Assembly: GCA_017642935.1 (NCBI GenBank)
Contig: JAEPOK010000002.1
Coordinates: forward strand, 62,001 to 126,000
Reading direction: 5' to 3'
Length of the DNA: 64,000 nucleotides
From: Hyphomicrobiales bacterium
GTDB lineage: Bacteria > Pseudomonadota > Alphaproteobacteria > Rhizobiales > MH13
Position numbers and translations under genes: made by a program. The notes beneath the pieces were generated by a model. The model searched no databases. It was given only the letters and a program-made list of their open reading frames with translations, and was not told the origin of the DNA. Below are positions 45,557 to 53,826 of this stretch, in pieces; position 1 is the first letter of the stretch, and each line of letters opens with the position of its first letter.

Positions 45557-46747
45557 CTAGCCCGCGTTGGATTTTGGTGCCGACAGATCGAACCAGCGGA
45601 CAACAAAAGGGGCCGCGAGCGCGATGAGAAGAAAGCGGACCAGGTGGTGAGCCGCGACGAAGGCCGGATCGAGGTCCATGGCGAAGGCAAGTACCACCAT
45701 CGCTTCCAACCCGCCCGGCGCAAAGGCGACGATCAGCTTCAGAACGGAGAAGTCCGTTAATGCAGCGCCAACCAGCGCCATGACGACAGCGATGGACGCG
45801 CCAATGACAAAGCTCACCAGGGAGACGCTGAGAACCTCAGCCAACTCCTTCCAGCGCGTCCCGGCGAACCGTGTGCCGATCAATGTGCCCAGGGAAACAA
45901 ACCCAGCGATGGCCACCCATTCAGGCGGGCGACCTTCAACAAGACCCGAACCATGCAATACCGCGCTGACGAACAAGCCGCCGACGAGCAATCCAGCCGG
46001 TACGCGCACGAGATAGGCAAGGATCGCTCCGCCAACGCCCCCGACGAAGAGCAGGATGGCATCGTCCCATCCGCCAAGCGGTACAATGGCCGCCGGTGGA
46101 ACGGGGTCGGACAACCAAAGGGCAACAAGCGGCAGAACCGCGACAAGAATGGCCACCCTTAGGGTCTGCAATATAGCGACGCGCGGCACATCAGCTTTCG
46201 TTTCCGGCGCCAAGGCCATCAGATAGCTTAGCGCTCCGGGCAACGAAGAGAGCAGCGCGGTCGCGCGGTTCCATCCGGCAACGCGCATCAGGAACCAGGT
46301 CAAGGTGCCCGCGATGAGCGGAATGGAGAGGATGACGAGTATCAGCGTAATGGGCCAACTGGAAAGGCGCGACAAAGCCTCTGGCGTCACGCCCGACCCC
46401 ATGGAGATGCCAACGGCAAGGAAACCGAGATTTCGCAGCGCTGGTGTTAGATTGACCTGGACGCCCGACAGTGCGGCCATGGCCACGGCGAGCATGGAAC
46501 CGGCAATCCAGCCGCCTGGGATTCCCGCCAGACCAAGCAAGGCGCCGCCGCCCGTGCCAAGAGCAAGGCTACGCCACGTGATGCGATCAAGGCTTTGAAG
46601 ACGCGCCAAGGGGCGGGCTATTGGCGCAAAGGAAGGCGATTTGGCGAACGCATCTGATGTGTCTAGCCGAACACCCGACAGGCTGCCAAGCGGCCATCGA
46701 TGACCCATCGATGACCCATCGATCTCGGTTCCATTGGCCTTGGACAT
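45557..46747 (-). CDS. AbrB family (COG3180) inner-membrane protein
   Basis: About 396-residue integral membrane protein with roughly ten to eleven helices in two related halves: GGALLGLAGIPGGWIAGSMLAVAMAALSG near the N-terminal side and PAGLLVGGLFVSAVLHGSGLVEGRPPEWV later, the membrane AbrB duplication. Family members are annotated as ammonia monooxygenase-like regulators or transporters; true function is unknown. The start is uncertain: ATG 46745-46747 is used, but ATG 46708, inside an 11-base tandem repeat, is also in frame. It is divergent from hemN and shares the FNR-box region. Confidence 0.78.
   Translation of the reverse strand: MSKANGTEIDGSSMGHRWPLGSLSGVRLDTSDAFAKSPSFAPIARPLARLQSLDRITWRSLALGTGGGALLGLAGIPGGWIAGSMLAVAMAALSGVQVNLTPALRNLGFLAVGISMGSGVTPEALSRLSSWPITLILVILSIPLIAGTLTWFLMRVAGWNRATALLSSLPGALSYLMALAPETKADVPRVAILQTLRVAILVAVLPLVALWLSDPVPPAAIVPLGGWDDAILLFVGGVGGAILAYLVRVPAGLLVGGLFVSAVLHGSGLVEGRPPEWVAIAGFVSLGTLIGTRFAGTRWKELAEVLSVSLVSFVIGASIAVVMALVGAALTDFSVLKLIVAFAPGGLEAMVVLAFAMDLDPAFVAAHHLVRFLLIALAAPFVVRWFDLSAPKSNAG
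46694..46723 (-). repeat. 11-base tandem repeat at the AbrB-family gene start
   Basis: CCATCGATGAC occurs twice in full (46694-46704, 46705-46715), followed by the partial unit CCATCGAT (46716-46723). On the minus strand each unit supplies an ATG. Eleven is not a multiple of three, so copy changes would shift which ATG is in frame. Confidence 0.8.
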
Positions 46748-46771
46748 CGGCAACAGCGAAATGGCCAATAC

Positions 46772-46785
46772 TTGATTCCCATCAA
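46772..46785. promoter_or_regulatory. FNR/FixK box in front of hemN
   Basis: TTGATTCCCATCAA is a perfect match to the FNR/FixK consensus TTGAT-N4-ATCAA. Its centre is 85 bases before the hemN ATG, which fits a class II site at -41.5 with a leader of about 44 bases. A FixK-type regulator gene lies just downstream of hemN. Confidence 0.88.
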
Positions 46786-46863
46786 GAACGGTTGCGCCGA
46801 AAGCTGAGACAAGAGTGACACGATGGCATCATCATTGGTGCGCAACAGAAGGCTGAGCCAGCC

Positions 46864-48216
46864 ATGCCTGTCCACAATATCAGCCGCTATGCCACGGTGA
46901 CCGTGCCGCGCTACACGTCTTATCCGACGGCACCGCACTTTTCGGACGATGTTGATCGCGCAACTTATGAAGACTGGCTTGCGCAGACCTCACCAAACGA
47001 CAGCGCGTCGCTCTATTTCCACGTTCCCTATTGCCGGTCGATTTGTGCCTACTGCGGCTGCTTCACAAAGGCGAGCCGCAAAGACGGGCCGATCCTGTCC
47101 TATGGCAAAACGATGGCCAAGGAGATCGAACTGGTGGCCGATCGCTTGCCGGAGCGTATGGGGGTCACGCACATGCATTGGGGTGGGGGCACGCCCAGCC
47201 TCATGCCACGCGAGGGTTTGGCGGCGCTTTTAGAAACAGTCGACCGTCGCTTTGATCTAAGCGCCATCACCGAGCACGCGATCGAGCTTGACCCGCGTGT
47301 CGTCGACAGTGCGCTGGCCTTTGATCTGAAGACCTATGGCGTGACGCGCGTCAGTCTTGGCGTTCAGGATCTGAATGCGCGCGTGCAGCAGGCGATTGGG
47401 CGTGTGCAGCCGCTTGAGGTTGTCGAAGGCGCCGTCAATGCGTTGCGCAGCGCCAATCTCGACGCGATCAATATGGATGTGATGTACGGCCTGCCCCAGC
47501 AATCGCTGGAGGATGTGGTGCGTTCGGTCGCCGCTTGTGCCGCGATGGGCGCGGACCGGATCGCGCTGTTCGGCTACGCCCATGTGCCATGGATGAAAAA
47601 GAACCAAACGCTGATCGATGAAGCGCAGTTGCCGAGTGCTGGCGCGCGCCTTGAGCAAGTTCGTGCGGCGCACAAGGCGCTTGAACATCTGGGCTATGTG
47701 AGCATCGGCTTTGACCATTTTGCAAAGCCGGATGATTCCATGGCCAAGGCGATGCGCGGCGGAACGCTGCGGCGCAATTTCCAGGGATACACGACGGATA
47801 CTGCGACAACCCTCATTGGGTTCGGCGCCTCCTCAATCGGCAAACTTCGCCAGGGCTATGTCCAAACGGCGGCTGATATCGGCGCTTGGACGCGCAGTGT
47901 TGAAGCCGGCGAACTGCCGGTGGCACGTGGCTACGCTTTAACGGCCGAAGATCGGTTGCGCGGCGCGATCATCGAAGCCTTGTTGACCGGTTTCAGTGTT
48001 GACCTTGCCGCGCCACGATTTGGCGTCGTGCCTGGCCAGACGTGGGTAAACGAGCAATTGATCGGCCTGGACGATTTGGTCGAAGACGGGCTGTGCGAAG
48101 TGATGGGCACGAAGGTTCACATTCCGCATGATGCTCGATTCCTGGCGCGGCTTGTCGCATCCCGCTTTGACGGGTTCATGGACCGCAACAAGGCCCGACA
48201 CTCGGTCGCCGTTTAA
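46864..48216 (+). CDS. hemN: oxygen-independent coproporphyrinogen III oxidase
   Basis: Radical-SAM enzyme that turns coproporphyrinogen III into protoporphyrinogen IX when oxygen is scarce. 450 residues. The 4Fe-4S ligands are C57, C61 and C64 in VPYCRSICAYCGC; MHWGGGTPSLMP and GVTRVSLGVQDLN are family motifs, as is FDHFAKPDDSMAKA, which separates true HemN from HemW-like proteins. It is preceded by a perfect FNR/FixK box and followed by a strong terminator, so it is a single-gene unit induced at low oxygen. Confidence 0.96.
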   Translation: MPVHNISRYATVTVPRYTSYPTAPHFSDDVDRATYEDWLAQTSPNDSASLYFHVPYCRSICAYCGCFTKASRKDGPILSYGKTMAKEIELVADRLPERMGVTHMHWGGGTPSLMPREGLAALLETVDRRFDLSAITEHAIELDPRVVDSALAFDLKTYGVTRVSLGVQDLNARVQQAIGRVQPLEVVEGAVNALRSANLDAINMDVMYGLPQQSLEDVVRSVAACAAMGADRIALFGYAHVPWMKKNQTLIDEAQLPSAGARLEQVRAAHKALEHLGYVSIGFDHFAKPDDSMAKAMRGGTLRRNFQGYTTDTATTLIGFGASSIGKLRQGYVQTAADIGAWTRSVEAGELPVARGYALTAEDRLRGAIIEALLTGFSVDLAAPRFGVVPGQTWVNEQLIGLDDLVEDGLCEVMGTKVHIPHDARFLARLVASRFDGFMDRNKARHSVAV

Positions 48217-48227
48217 GCTGTTAAGCC

Positions 48228-48254
48228 AAAGGGGCCATCACGGCCCCTTTTGTT
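48228..48254 (+). terminator. intrinsic terminator after hemN, possibly bidirectional
   Basis: AAAGGGGCC (48228-48236) and GGCCCCTTT (48242-48250) form a 9-bp stem with loop ATCAC, followed by TGTTT. The A-run on the other side lets it serve the convergent fixK-like gene (stop at 48283) as well. Confidence 0.9.
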
Positions 48255-48282
48255 TGCTTGCCTGTTGTGAATCTGTCGAAAC

Positions 48283-49023
48283 CTAGTCGGCGTGGGCGCC
48301 GGTCAGTTGGCACAGCGAGCAGATACGGTTGATGATGACCTTGTCGTGCTTTTCCAGGCGAATGACGCCCTTGCGCTTCATGTCAGAAATCACACGACTG
48401 ACCGTTTCGATGGTCAGACCAAGATAGTCGGCCATCTCTTGGCGAGTCATATTGAGTTGGACAGTGCCTTCGTCACGATCTTCGTCATCAGGCCCTTTGC
48501 AATGGGTTGTTCCGCGATCAGGCACGAAGCGCATAAGGAAACTGGCCACACGCTCATAGGCTGATTTACGACCGAGCAGCACAGCATGGTCATGCATGGC
48601 ATAGACTTGCTGCATGGCGCAGCGCGTCAGATGGGATTGCGCAGCGGCGGACGCCTCCACGTCACGACGGCTGAACACAAGCGCGGTCGTCGCGACCAAC
48701 GTCTCAGCCGAGCAGTCATGGTAGGTGTCCATGTCAAAACCGAACAAGTCGCCCGGCCCAAGAACCTCAACAACCTGGCGGCGGCCATCGGGAAGAAGCT
48801 TGTAGAGCATGGCGGCGCCAGAGACGATCTCGTAGAGATTCTTGGCGTCATCGCCTTCAAAGTAGATCACATCGTGGGCGGCATAGGTTTGGCGACGGGT
48901 GCCCTGAGCATTGCGCAGGCTTTCCCACGCTTCATCGCCACGTGGCGGCGTGGATGACGGGCGTTGATCGGCCATTGCCTGACGCCGGTGCGTGCGGTCA
49001 TCGTCAAAATTGGTGTATGCCAC
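48283..49023 (-). CDS. fixK: FixK-type Crp/Fnr family regulator
   Basis: Transcription activator of 246 residues: cyclic-nucleotide-binding-like fold (residues about 40-155) and a C-terminal helix-turn-helix TRQEMADYLGLTIETVSRVISDMKRKG, whose E-x2-SR matches recognition of TTGAT half-sites. The N-terminal four-Cys iron-sulfur motif of FNR/FnrN is absent, so it is not a direct oxygen sensor but a FixK-like protein under FixLJ. GTG 49021-49023 is chosen because GGAGG lies seven bases before it. Likely targets include hemN next door. Convergent with hemN. Confidence 0.83.
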   Translation of the reverse strand: MAYTNFDDDRTHRRQAMADQRPSSTPPRGDEAWESLRNAQGTRRQTYAAHDVIYFEGDDAKNLYEIVSGAAMLYKLLPDGRRQVVEVLGPGDLFGFDMDTYHDCSAETLVATTALVFSRRDVEASAAAQSHLTRCAMQQVYAMHDHAVLLGRKSAYERVASFLMRFVPDRGTTHCKGPDDEDRDEGTVQLNMTRQEMADYLGLTIETVSRVISDMKRKGVIRLEKHDKVIINRICSLCQLTGAHAD

Positions 49024-49160
49024 GTCATTCCCTCCAACTCTAAGACGGTTGTGGTCCGCCTCTTCTGGTCACCCCGGCCTCAACCGTTGACCAGCTGCTG
49101 CCCGCTCCGCCGACGCCACACTGTAGCGCCCAATCGAATAAGGCGAGCCTAATGCCCGTT

Positions 49161-49174
49161 TTGACATAAATCAC
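49161..49174. promoter_or_regulatory. FNR/FixK-like site upstream of the fixK-like gene
   Basis: TTGACATAAATCAC matches TTGAT-N4-ATCAA at 8 of 10 defined positions and lies 138 bases upstream of the GTG start. It may mediate autoregulation, as known for some fixK genes. The imperfect match keeps confidence low. Confidence 0.4.
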
Positions 49175-49253
49175 CTCCGCCTGTTTCCGCTCCGTTCAAC
49201 CACTTAGGGATCATGCGGCAGATTGAAGCGGTCAACGATGCGCCGAGGTTTGA

Positions 49254-49272
49254 ATAGGCGTAGGACGCCTAT
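49254..49272 (-). terminator. hairpin after the orphan receiver gene
   Basis: ATAGGCGT/ACGCCTAT form a perfect 8-bp stem with a 3-base loop, 29 bases beyond the stop of the receiver gene at 49301. The following T-run on the minus strand is poor (TCAAACC), so it may be a processing stop, not a true terminator. Confidence 0.45.
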
Positions 49273-49300
49273 CACACGGCCTGTCACGACGGAACTTGGA

Positions 49301-49639
49301 TCAAAGGTGGATGGCGAGTTCGGTCGCCGAGAGCGGCTTACGCAGGAGTTCAGTCGAGGGCATGCCCTCCAAGAAGTCGCGGATCATCGTGTGTGATTGG
49401 CCGGTAATCGCCAGGACACGAGGCGCATCGGCAAGGGCGTTCAGCCAGGCGATGACGCTGGTCCCATCGATGCCAGGCAGCCCAATGTCGATAATGACCG
49501 TGTCATCGCCGCTTGGCACGCCAACAGAGAAAAAGCTCTCCGCATCGTTGAAGCTGCGCACCACATGGCCAAGCTGTTCCACGAACAGGCAGAGCGCATC
49601 GCGGACGGCTGCATCGTCTTCGAGTATATAGACCGTCAA
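49301..49639 (-). CDS. orphan single receiver domain protein near fixLJ
   Basis: 112-residue stand-alone receiver: YILEDDAAVRDAL opens like the FixJ receiver, D51 in VIIDIGLPGIDG is the acceptor, ITGQSHTM carries the Thr-position residue and LLRKPLSATEL the conserved Lys. No output domain. It lies 172 bases downstream of fixJ on the same strand. It may be a phosphate sink or competitor for FixL, or a partner of another kinase. Confidence 0.83.
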   Translation of the reverse strand: MTVYILEDDAAVRDALCLFVEQLGHVVRSFNDAESFFSVGVPSGDDTVIIDIGLPGIDGTSVIAWLNALADAPRVLAITGQSHTMIRDFLEGMPSTELLRKPLSATELAIHL

Positions 49640-49811
49640 AAATCAGGTGCCTTTGCTTGGACTGCGCCACCATTCGGCGGCGCAAGACCTTGTCCTACGC
49701 TCTTTAGTATGGGGCAGATCACTTGTGGGCGGTATAAGCACGAGCGCGTAACAGCAACCGCTTACACGGCCGCCGAAAGCGGTTTTCCTGCCAATCTGCC
49801 ACGCGTAGGCG

Positions 49812-50450
49812 CTAACGGGCGTCCATTTCTCCTGGTCCCGACAAAACGATCCGCACCAAGTCTGCGGCGTTTTTCGCGCCGAGCTTTTCCATGATGCGCG
49901 CCCGATGCACCTCGATCGTACGCGGTGAAATCCCGAGCGTGCGGCCTGCTTCCTTGTTCGATGCGCCTGCCGTGATCTGCTCAAGCACTTCGCGTTCACG
50001 CGGTGTGAGCAATTGAAGATCGGGATGTTCGGCCTGGCCTATGCCATCGCCGTCCAGACGGCGCTGCATCGTGGCTATGCCTTCGCGCACCCGTGCGACC
50101 ACCGTTTCGGCGTCAAAAGGCTTCTCAATGAAGTCGAAGGCGCCTGCCTTGACGGCCGCAACCGCCATCGGGATGTCGCCTTGCCCCGAGATAATGAATA
50201 CCGGCGCTGGGTAGCTCTCTGGATTAAGGGCTTTGAGCGTTTCCATGCCCGACCGCCCCGGCATGTGGACGTCGAGCAGCACACATGCCCGCGGCAGGTT
50301 GGGCAACGCCGCAACGAAATCATCGCCGTTTTGGAAGGTCTCTACGTCAAAACCCTCCAGTGAGAACACGACCGATAGCGCATCGCGCACGGCCGGATCG
50401 TCATCGACAATAAACAGAGCCTGATCGGGATTCATAGAACGGGCCATCAT
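49812..50450 (-). CDS. fixJ: FixJ-type response regulator
   Basis: 212 residues: receiver domain (FIVDDDPAVRDALSVVF, acceptor D60 in ACVLLDVHMPGRSGM, Lys in FIEKPFDAETVV) and a LuxR-type helix-turn-helix (LTPREREVLEQITAGASNKEAGRTLGISPRTIEVHRARIMEKL). The layout and FixJ-style DNA-binding domain, with FixL overlapping by 4 bases (ATGA) and a GGAGG six bases before the start, make the pair clear. It should activate fixK-type promoters when FixL signals low oxygen. Confidence 0.9.
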   Translation of the reverse strand: MMARSMNPDQALFIVDDDPAVRDALSVVFSLEGFDVETFQNGDDFVAALPNLPRACVLLDVHMPGRSGMETLKALNPESYPAPVFIISGQGDIPMAVAAVKAGAFDFIEKPFDAETVVARVREGIATMQRRLDGDGIGQAEHPDLQLLTPREREVLEQITAGASNKEAGRTLGISPRTIEVHRARIMEKLGAKNAADLVRIVLSGPGEMDAR

Positions 50451-51667
50451 TGGCGGCCTCCTTCATCATAGTCGGGTGAGGGGTTGGTAGGCTGCGGCAT
50501 GGTCTGCTTACCGGAACTGACAAGCTCGCCCACCGACAGGTGAGGCGTTGTCGGCAACGTGCCGCGCGGCAGGGTTAGTTTGAATGTTGCACCTTTGCCG
50601 TCGCCGCCCGGGTCAACACTCAGATCGCCGCCATGGTTCTGGGCAATGGAGCGACTGATCGACAGGCCAAGGCCCATGCCTGTGCGTTTGGACGTGGAAA
50701 AGGCCTTGAACAGGCGCTCATGCACTTCCTGAGGTATGCCGGGCCCTGAATCTTCGATGCTGATCGTGACGGATTCGGATGAATAGGCGGCGCGAACAAC
50801 CACTTGCGGATCGGTGCTGCCGCGAACGGCTTCAAACGCGTTGCGCAGCAGATTGACCAGAATTTGCTGGACTTGCACCGGGTCGGCTTCAATCGATGGC
50901 AAGTCTTCAGGCAACTCAACCGATGTCGTGATGCCTTCAGAATTCGTGCCGACGCTGGTCAGTTCCAGCGTGTCATCCACCAAGGGCCCCAGGTCGATCG
51001 CCCGGCGATCGGGCTCGCGCTTTTCCACGAAATGCCGCATGCGCTGAATGATGTTGCCGGCGCGTTCGGCTTCCCGTTTGGCCTTGTCGATCGTGTCAAT
51101 GATCATGTGGTCCTTGGGGCCGTCACCGTTCAACACGCTGATCCGACGAGTGACCGCCTGGAGATAAAGCATGACGGCGGTGAGTGGTTGGTTCAACTCG
51201 TGCGCAATGGCAGAGCCCATCTCGTCCATGGCTGAAACGCGCGCCAAGTGAACAAGTTCCGCCTGCAGTTGATTCAAACGGCGTTCAACGGCCTTGCGCG
51301 GCCTTAGGTCGCGAACAATGCCGACAAACTGGCGACCGGCAGGGGTCAGCGCCTCGCCGACCGAAAGCTCCAACGGAAAGTCGGACCCGTCACGATGCTT
51401 GCCGCGCACCTCACGGCCAATGCCGATGATCCGGCGCTCGCCGGTGTCCATATAGCGGTGCACGTAGCCATCATGCTCATGCGCATATTCGTGCGGCATG
51501 AGAATGGAAACGTTTTCGCCAATGACATCGTCGGCTTCATATCCGAACAGCTGCTCACAGGCGGAATTGAACACAAGGATCCGCATAGCGTCGTCAATGA
51601 GGATGATTCCATCGACCGCAGTATTGAGCAGGCTATCAAGCCGGACTTCTGAAACTGTTTTGGGCAT
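50447..51667 (-). CDS. fixL: FixL-type heme PAS oxygen-sensor histidine kinase
   Basis: 406-residue soluble kinase. PAS domain residues about 8-130 with a FixL-like heme pocket: the proximal histidine H65 in HEHDGYVHRY, aligned with the His of RHDSYISRY in known FixL, and the distal arginine R85 in IIGIGREVRGKHRDG. The dimerisation/phosphorylation domain has H156 in SAIAHELNQPLTAV; ATPase motifs are ILVNLLRNAFEAV, SGPGIP and GLGLSISRSI. No membrane helices, unlike S. meliloti FixL. Oxygen binding should silence it. Confidence 0.9.
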   Translation of the reverse strand: MPKTVSEVRLDSLLNTAVDGIILIDDAMRILVFNSACEQLFGYEADDVIGENVSILMPHEYAHEHDGYVHRYMDTGERRIIGIGREVRGKHRDGSDFPLELSVGEALTPAGRQFVGIVRDLRPRKAVERRLNQLQAELVHLARVSAMDEMGSAIAHELNQPLTAVMLYLQAVTRRISVLNGDGPKDHMIIDTIDKAKREAERAGNIIQRMRHFVEKREPDRRAIDLGPLVDDTLELTSVGTNSEGITTSVELPEDLPSIEADPVQVQQILVNLLRNAFEAVRGSTDPQVVVRAAYSSESVTISIEDSGPGIPQEVHERLFKAFSTSKRTGMGLGLSISRSIAQNHGGDLSVDPGGDGKGATFKLTLPRGTLPTTPHLSVGELVSSGKQTMPQPTNPSPDYDEGGRQ

Positions 51668-51706
51668 TTATGCCCTTTCCACGCTAAATTACGTAGAAAA
51701 TGACAT

Positions 51707-51722
51707 ATTCAAACCGGTTTGA
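51707..51722. promoter_or_regulatory. 16-bp perfect palindrome upstream of fixL
   Basis: TTCAAACCGGTTTGAA lies 40-55 bases before the fixL start codon, where a -35 element would be. It shares the ACCGGT core with the larger palindrome at 40183-40206. Candidate operator for fixLJ or, less likely, a transcript-end structure for the aminotransferase on the same strand. Confidence 0.55.
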
Positions 51723-51746
51723 AAACACGTTCCTAGGGAGAAACCG

Positions 51747-52946
51747 TTAGGCACTTGTGCTTATCCAACCGGCAATGCGGTCGGCAACATCTGCGATTTG
51801 CTTCGGATCTCGAGCAAAACACAGGCGCAAAAACTGCTCGCCACCAGCGCCGAAGGCGGTGCCTGGCGCAAGGCCGACGCCCACTTCATCCACCAGCCTG
51901 CGCGCCAGTTGCTTGGTGTCTGTTTCGCCAAGCACTTTGAAAAACAGATAGAAGGCGCCATCGGGCGAACTGACCTGCAAGCGATTGAGCGGCGCGAAGG
52001 TCTGTGCCAAAAGATCGCGGTTTTCCGTGGCGCGTTCGATCTGTTGATCAACGAACCAATCGCCCTCCTCAAGCGCCCTGATCGCCGCGCGCTGCATGAA
52101 GGCAGCAACGCCTGATGTTGAGTACTGAATCAGGTTTTCGATGATCTGCCCAAGCTCAACCGGCGCCTCAAGCCAACCAATCCGCCAGCCGGTCATCGCC
52201 CAGTTCTTGGACATGGTGTTCACATAGATGACGCGCGGCGACAGCGGATCGACATCCTTGAAGGACGGCGCGCGCTTGGGGTGCACACCAGGAAGCGCCG
52301 CCTGCCCATAAACAAAGCGCGCGTAGATCTCATCGGCGATGATCCAAAGATCGTGACGTTCGGCCAGATCGTGGACGGCTTTGAGCGTTTCAAGATCGGC
52401 GACCCAGCCGGTCGGGTTGGACGGTGAGTTAATGAAGATCGCCCGGGTTTTCGGGTCTTTGGCAGCCTCTTCGATCGCTTGCATGTCCAGCGTGAAACGA
52501 CCGTCAACAAATGGCATGGCCACCTCATGCACGCTCGCCTGGCGTAGACCAGCGGCGGCGACGATGTTCGGCCAGGCCGGCGAGGGAACGATTATCCCAT
52601 CGCCCGGGTCGAGCGCTATCTGCAGCGCAATCTGAATGCTCTGCATGCCAGACCCGGTGACGAAAAAGCGCTCAGGATCAAGCGACTGGCCGGTGAGCCT
52701 TTGCGTATAGGCAGCAAGGGCCTCGCGAAGCTCAGGCAGTCCACGTTGCCAGGTGTAAAAGGTCTCACCTTTGGCAAGGCTTGCACTGGCGGCCTCAGCG
52801 ATAAAGGCCGGCGTTGGCAGATCGCCCTCACCCGCCCAGAGCGGCATGACATCGCCCTTGCGCCGACCATAATTCATGATGTCGACGATACCGCTTTCTG
52901 GGGAACGCAGGGCGATGTCGGACGGGGTGGGCGTTGACGCTGTCAT
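51747..52946 (-). CDS. pyridoxal-phosphate aminotransferase, class I/II
   Basis: Cytoplasmic fold-type I aminotransferase, 399 residues from MTASTPTPSDIALRSPESGI (ATG 52944-52946). PLP contacts: TGSGMQSIQIALQIAL, IFINSPSNPTGWV, IIADEIYARFVY, and the Schiff-base lysine in VNTMSKNWAMTGWRIGWLE; the C-terminal FLRLCFARD supplies the carboxylate-binding Arg. Likely an aspartate or aromatic-type transaminase; substrate not resolved. Stands alone between mscL and fixL. Confidence 0.88.
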   Translation of the reverse strand: MTASTPTPSDIALRSPESGIVDIMNYGRRKGDVMPLWAGEGDLPTPAFIAEAASASLAKGETFYTWQRGLPELREALAAYTQRLTGQSLDPERFFVTGSGMQSIQIALQIALDPGDGIIVPSPAWPNIVAAAGLRQASVHEVAMPFVDGRFTLDMQAIEEAAKDPKTRAIFINSPSNPTGWVADLETLKAVHDLAERHDLWIIADEIYARFVYGQAALPGVHPKRAPSFKDVDPLSPRVIYVNTMSKNWAMTGWRIGWLEAPVELGQIIENLIQYSTSGVAAFMQRAAIRALEEGDWFVDQQIERATENRDLLAQTFAPLNRLQVSSPDGAFYLFFKVLGETDTKQLARRLVDEVGVGLAPGTAFGAGGEQFLRLCFARDPKQIADVADRIAGWISTSA

Positions 52947-53091
52947 GGCGCGGGACCTTGTTTGTTGGAACCTGCGCAGTCTCGGCGCCAGGTGCAAACA
53001 AGGCGAGACACCGTGCACCGTGACGTGGCTCGCCTTGCTGATGGGGATGGTCACCGCGCTGCGGCAACACTCCCTCTGTCTGGCAGTTCGA

Positions 53092-53505
53092 TTATTTTTT
53101 CAAGAGGTCGCGAATTTCTTCCAGCAGGACTTGCTCGCGCGGCACCTCAGCGACTTCAGCCGGCTTCTCCTCTTCTTTTCGTTTCATCTGATTGACGCCT
53201 TTGACCACGAGGAAAAGGATAAACGCGATGATGGTGAAATTGACCACCGCCGTGATGAACGATCCATAGGCCAAAACCGCGCCCTGCTCGCGCGCGGCGT
53301 CGAGCGTGCCGGCATCAACGGAAGACGACAAGCCTAGGAAATAGTTGGAGAAATCCAGGCCGCCGAAAATCGCGCCGATGATCGGCATGATGACATCATC
53401 CACCATCGAGGAAATGATCGTACCGAAGGCACCGCCAATGATCACACCGATGGCAAGATCAAGCACGTTGCCCTTCATGGCAAATTCTTTGAATTCCTTA
53501 AACAT
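53092..53505 (-). CDS. mscL: large-conductance mechanosensitive channel
   Basis: 137-residue inner-membrane channel that opens on osmotic downshock. ATG 53503-53505 has AGGAGG upstream. [20 protein letters not shown] then [24 protein letters not shown] is the pore helix; the second helix is [20 protein letters not shown] and the C-terminal helix [13 protein letters not shown] ends RDLLKK. All family landmarks are present and length is typical. Confidence 0.96.
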   Translation of the reverse strand: MFKEFKEFAMKGNVLDLAIGVIIGGAFGTIISSMVDDVIMPIIGAIFGGLDFSNYFLGLSSSVDAGTLDAAREQGAVLAYGSFITAVVNFTIIAFILFLVVKGVNQMKRKEEEKPAEVAEVPREQVLLEEIRDLLKK

Positions 53506-53826
53506 TGTGAGCGCCCTCCTGCAGGCGTGAGCGAGCGCAAAATGGCGCTGGCAATAGGATTGGTCCTGGGGCGTTTTGCATACGCTCCCATCGCGAGAGG
53601 TAACCCAGGGTTGCAGGGATCGAAAGCCTATAGTGCAGGCAGCAATGCCCCTCCTTGCAGCAGCGCTGGCAAGTGTTGCTTTGGCCCAACAGATTATCGC
53701 TCCAAACCGACCTCCCAACCCCGGTTTGCACCAGCCACATTGCCCAGCTTGCAACACAGGCAGTCTCGGCGCTAGTGTTCGCCGCCCAGTCATCAAGCAA
53801 AGGCGTCAGAGCAGGAAGGTCGCGGT
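53506..53826. other. 321-base gap between mscL and the hybrid kinase gene
   Basis: Divergent promoter region. No reading frame here has a credible start, family similarity or coding character. The only useful signals are the AGGAGG before mscL and AGGAAGG at about 53811-53817 before the kinase TTG start. Confidence 0.6.

Noticed and set aside
48283-49023. Calling the Crp/Fnr regulator FNR or FnrN
   Set aside because: The N-terminal cysteines needed for an oxygen-labile iron-sulfur cluster are missing; the FixK class fits better beside FixLJ.
53506-53826. Possible small plus-strand genes between mscL and the kinase
   Set aside because: Frames here lack ribosome-binding sites and any domain, and their amino acid make-up is typical of non-coding GC-rich DNA.
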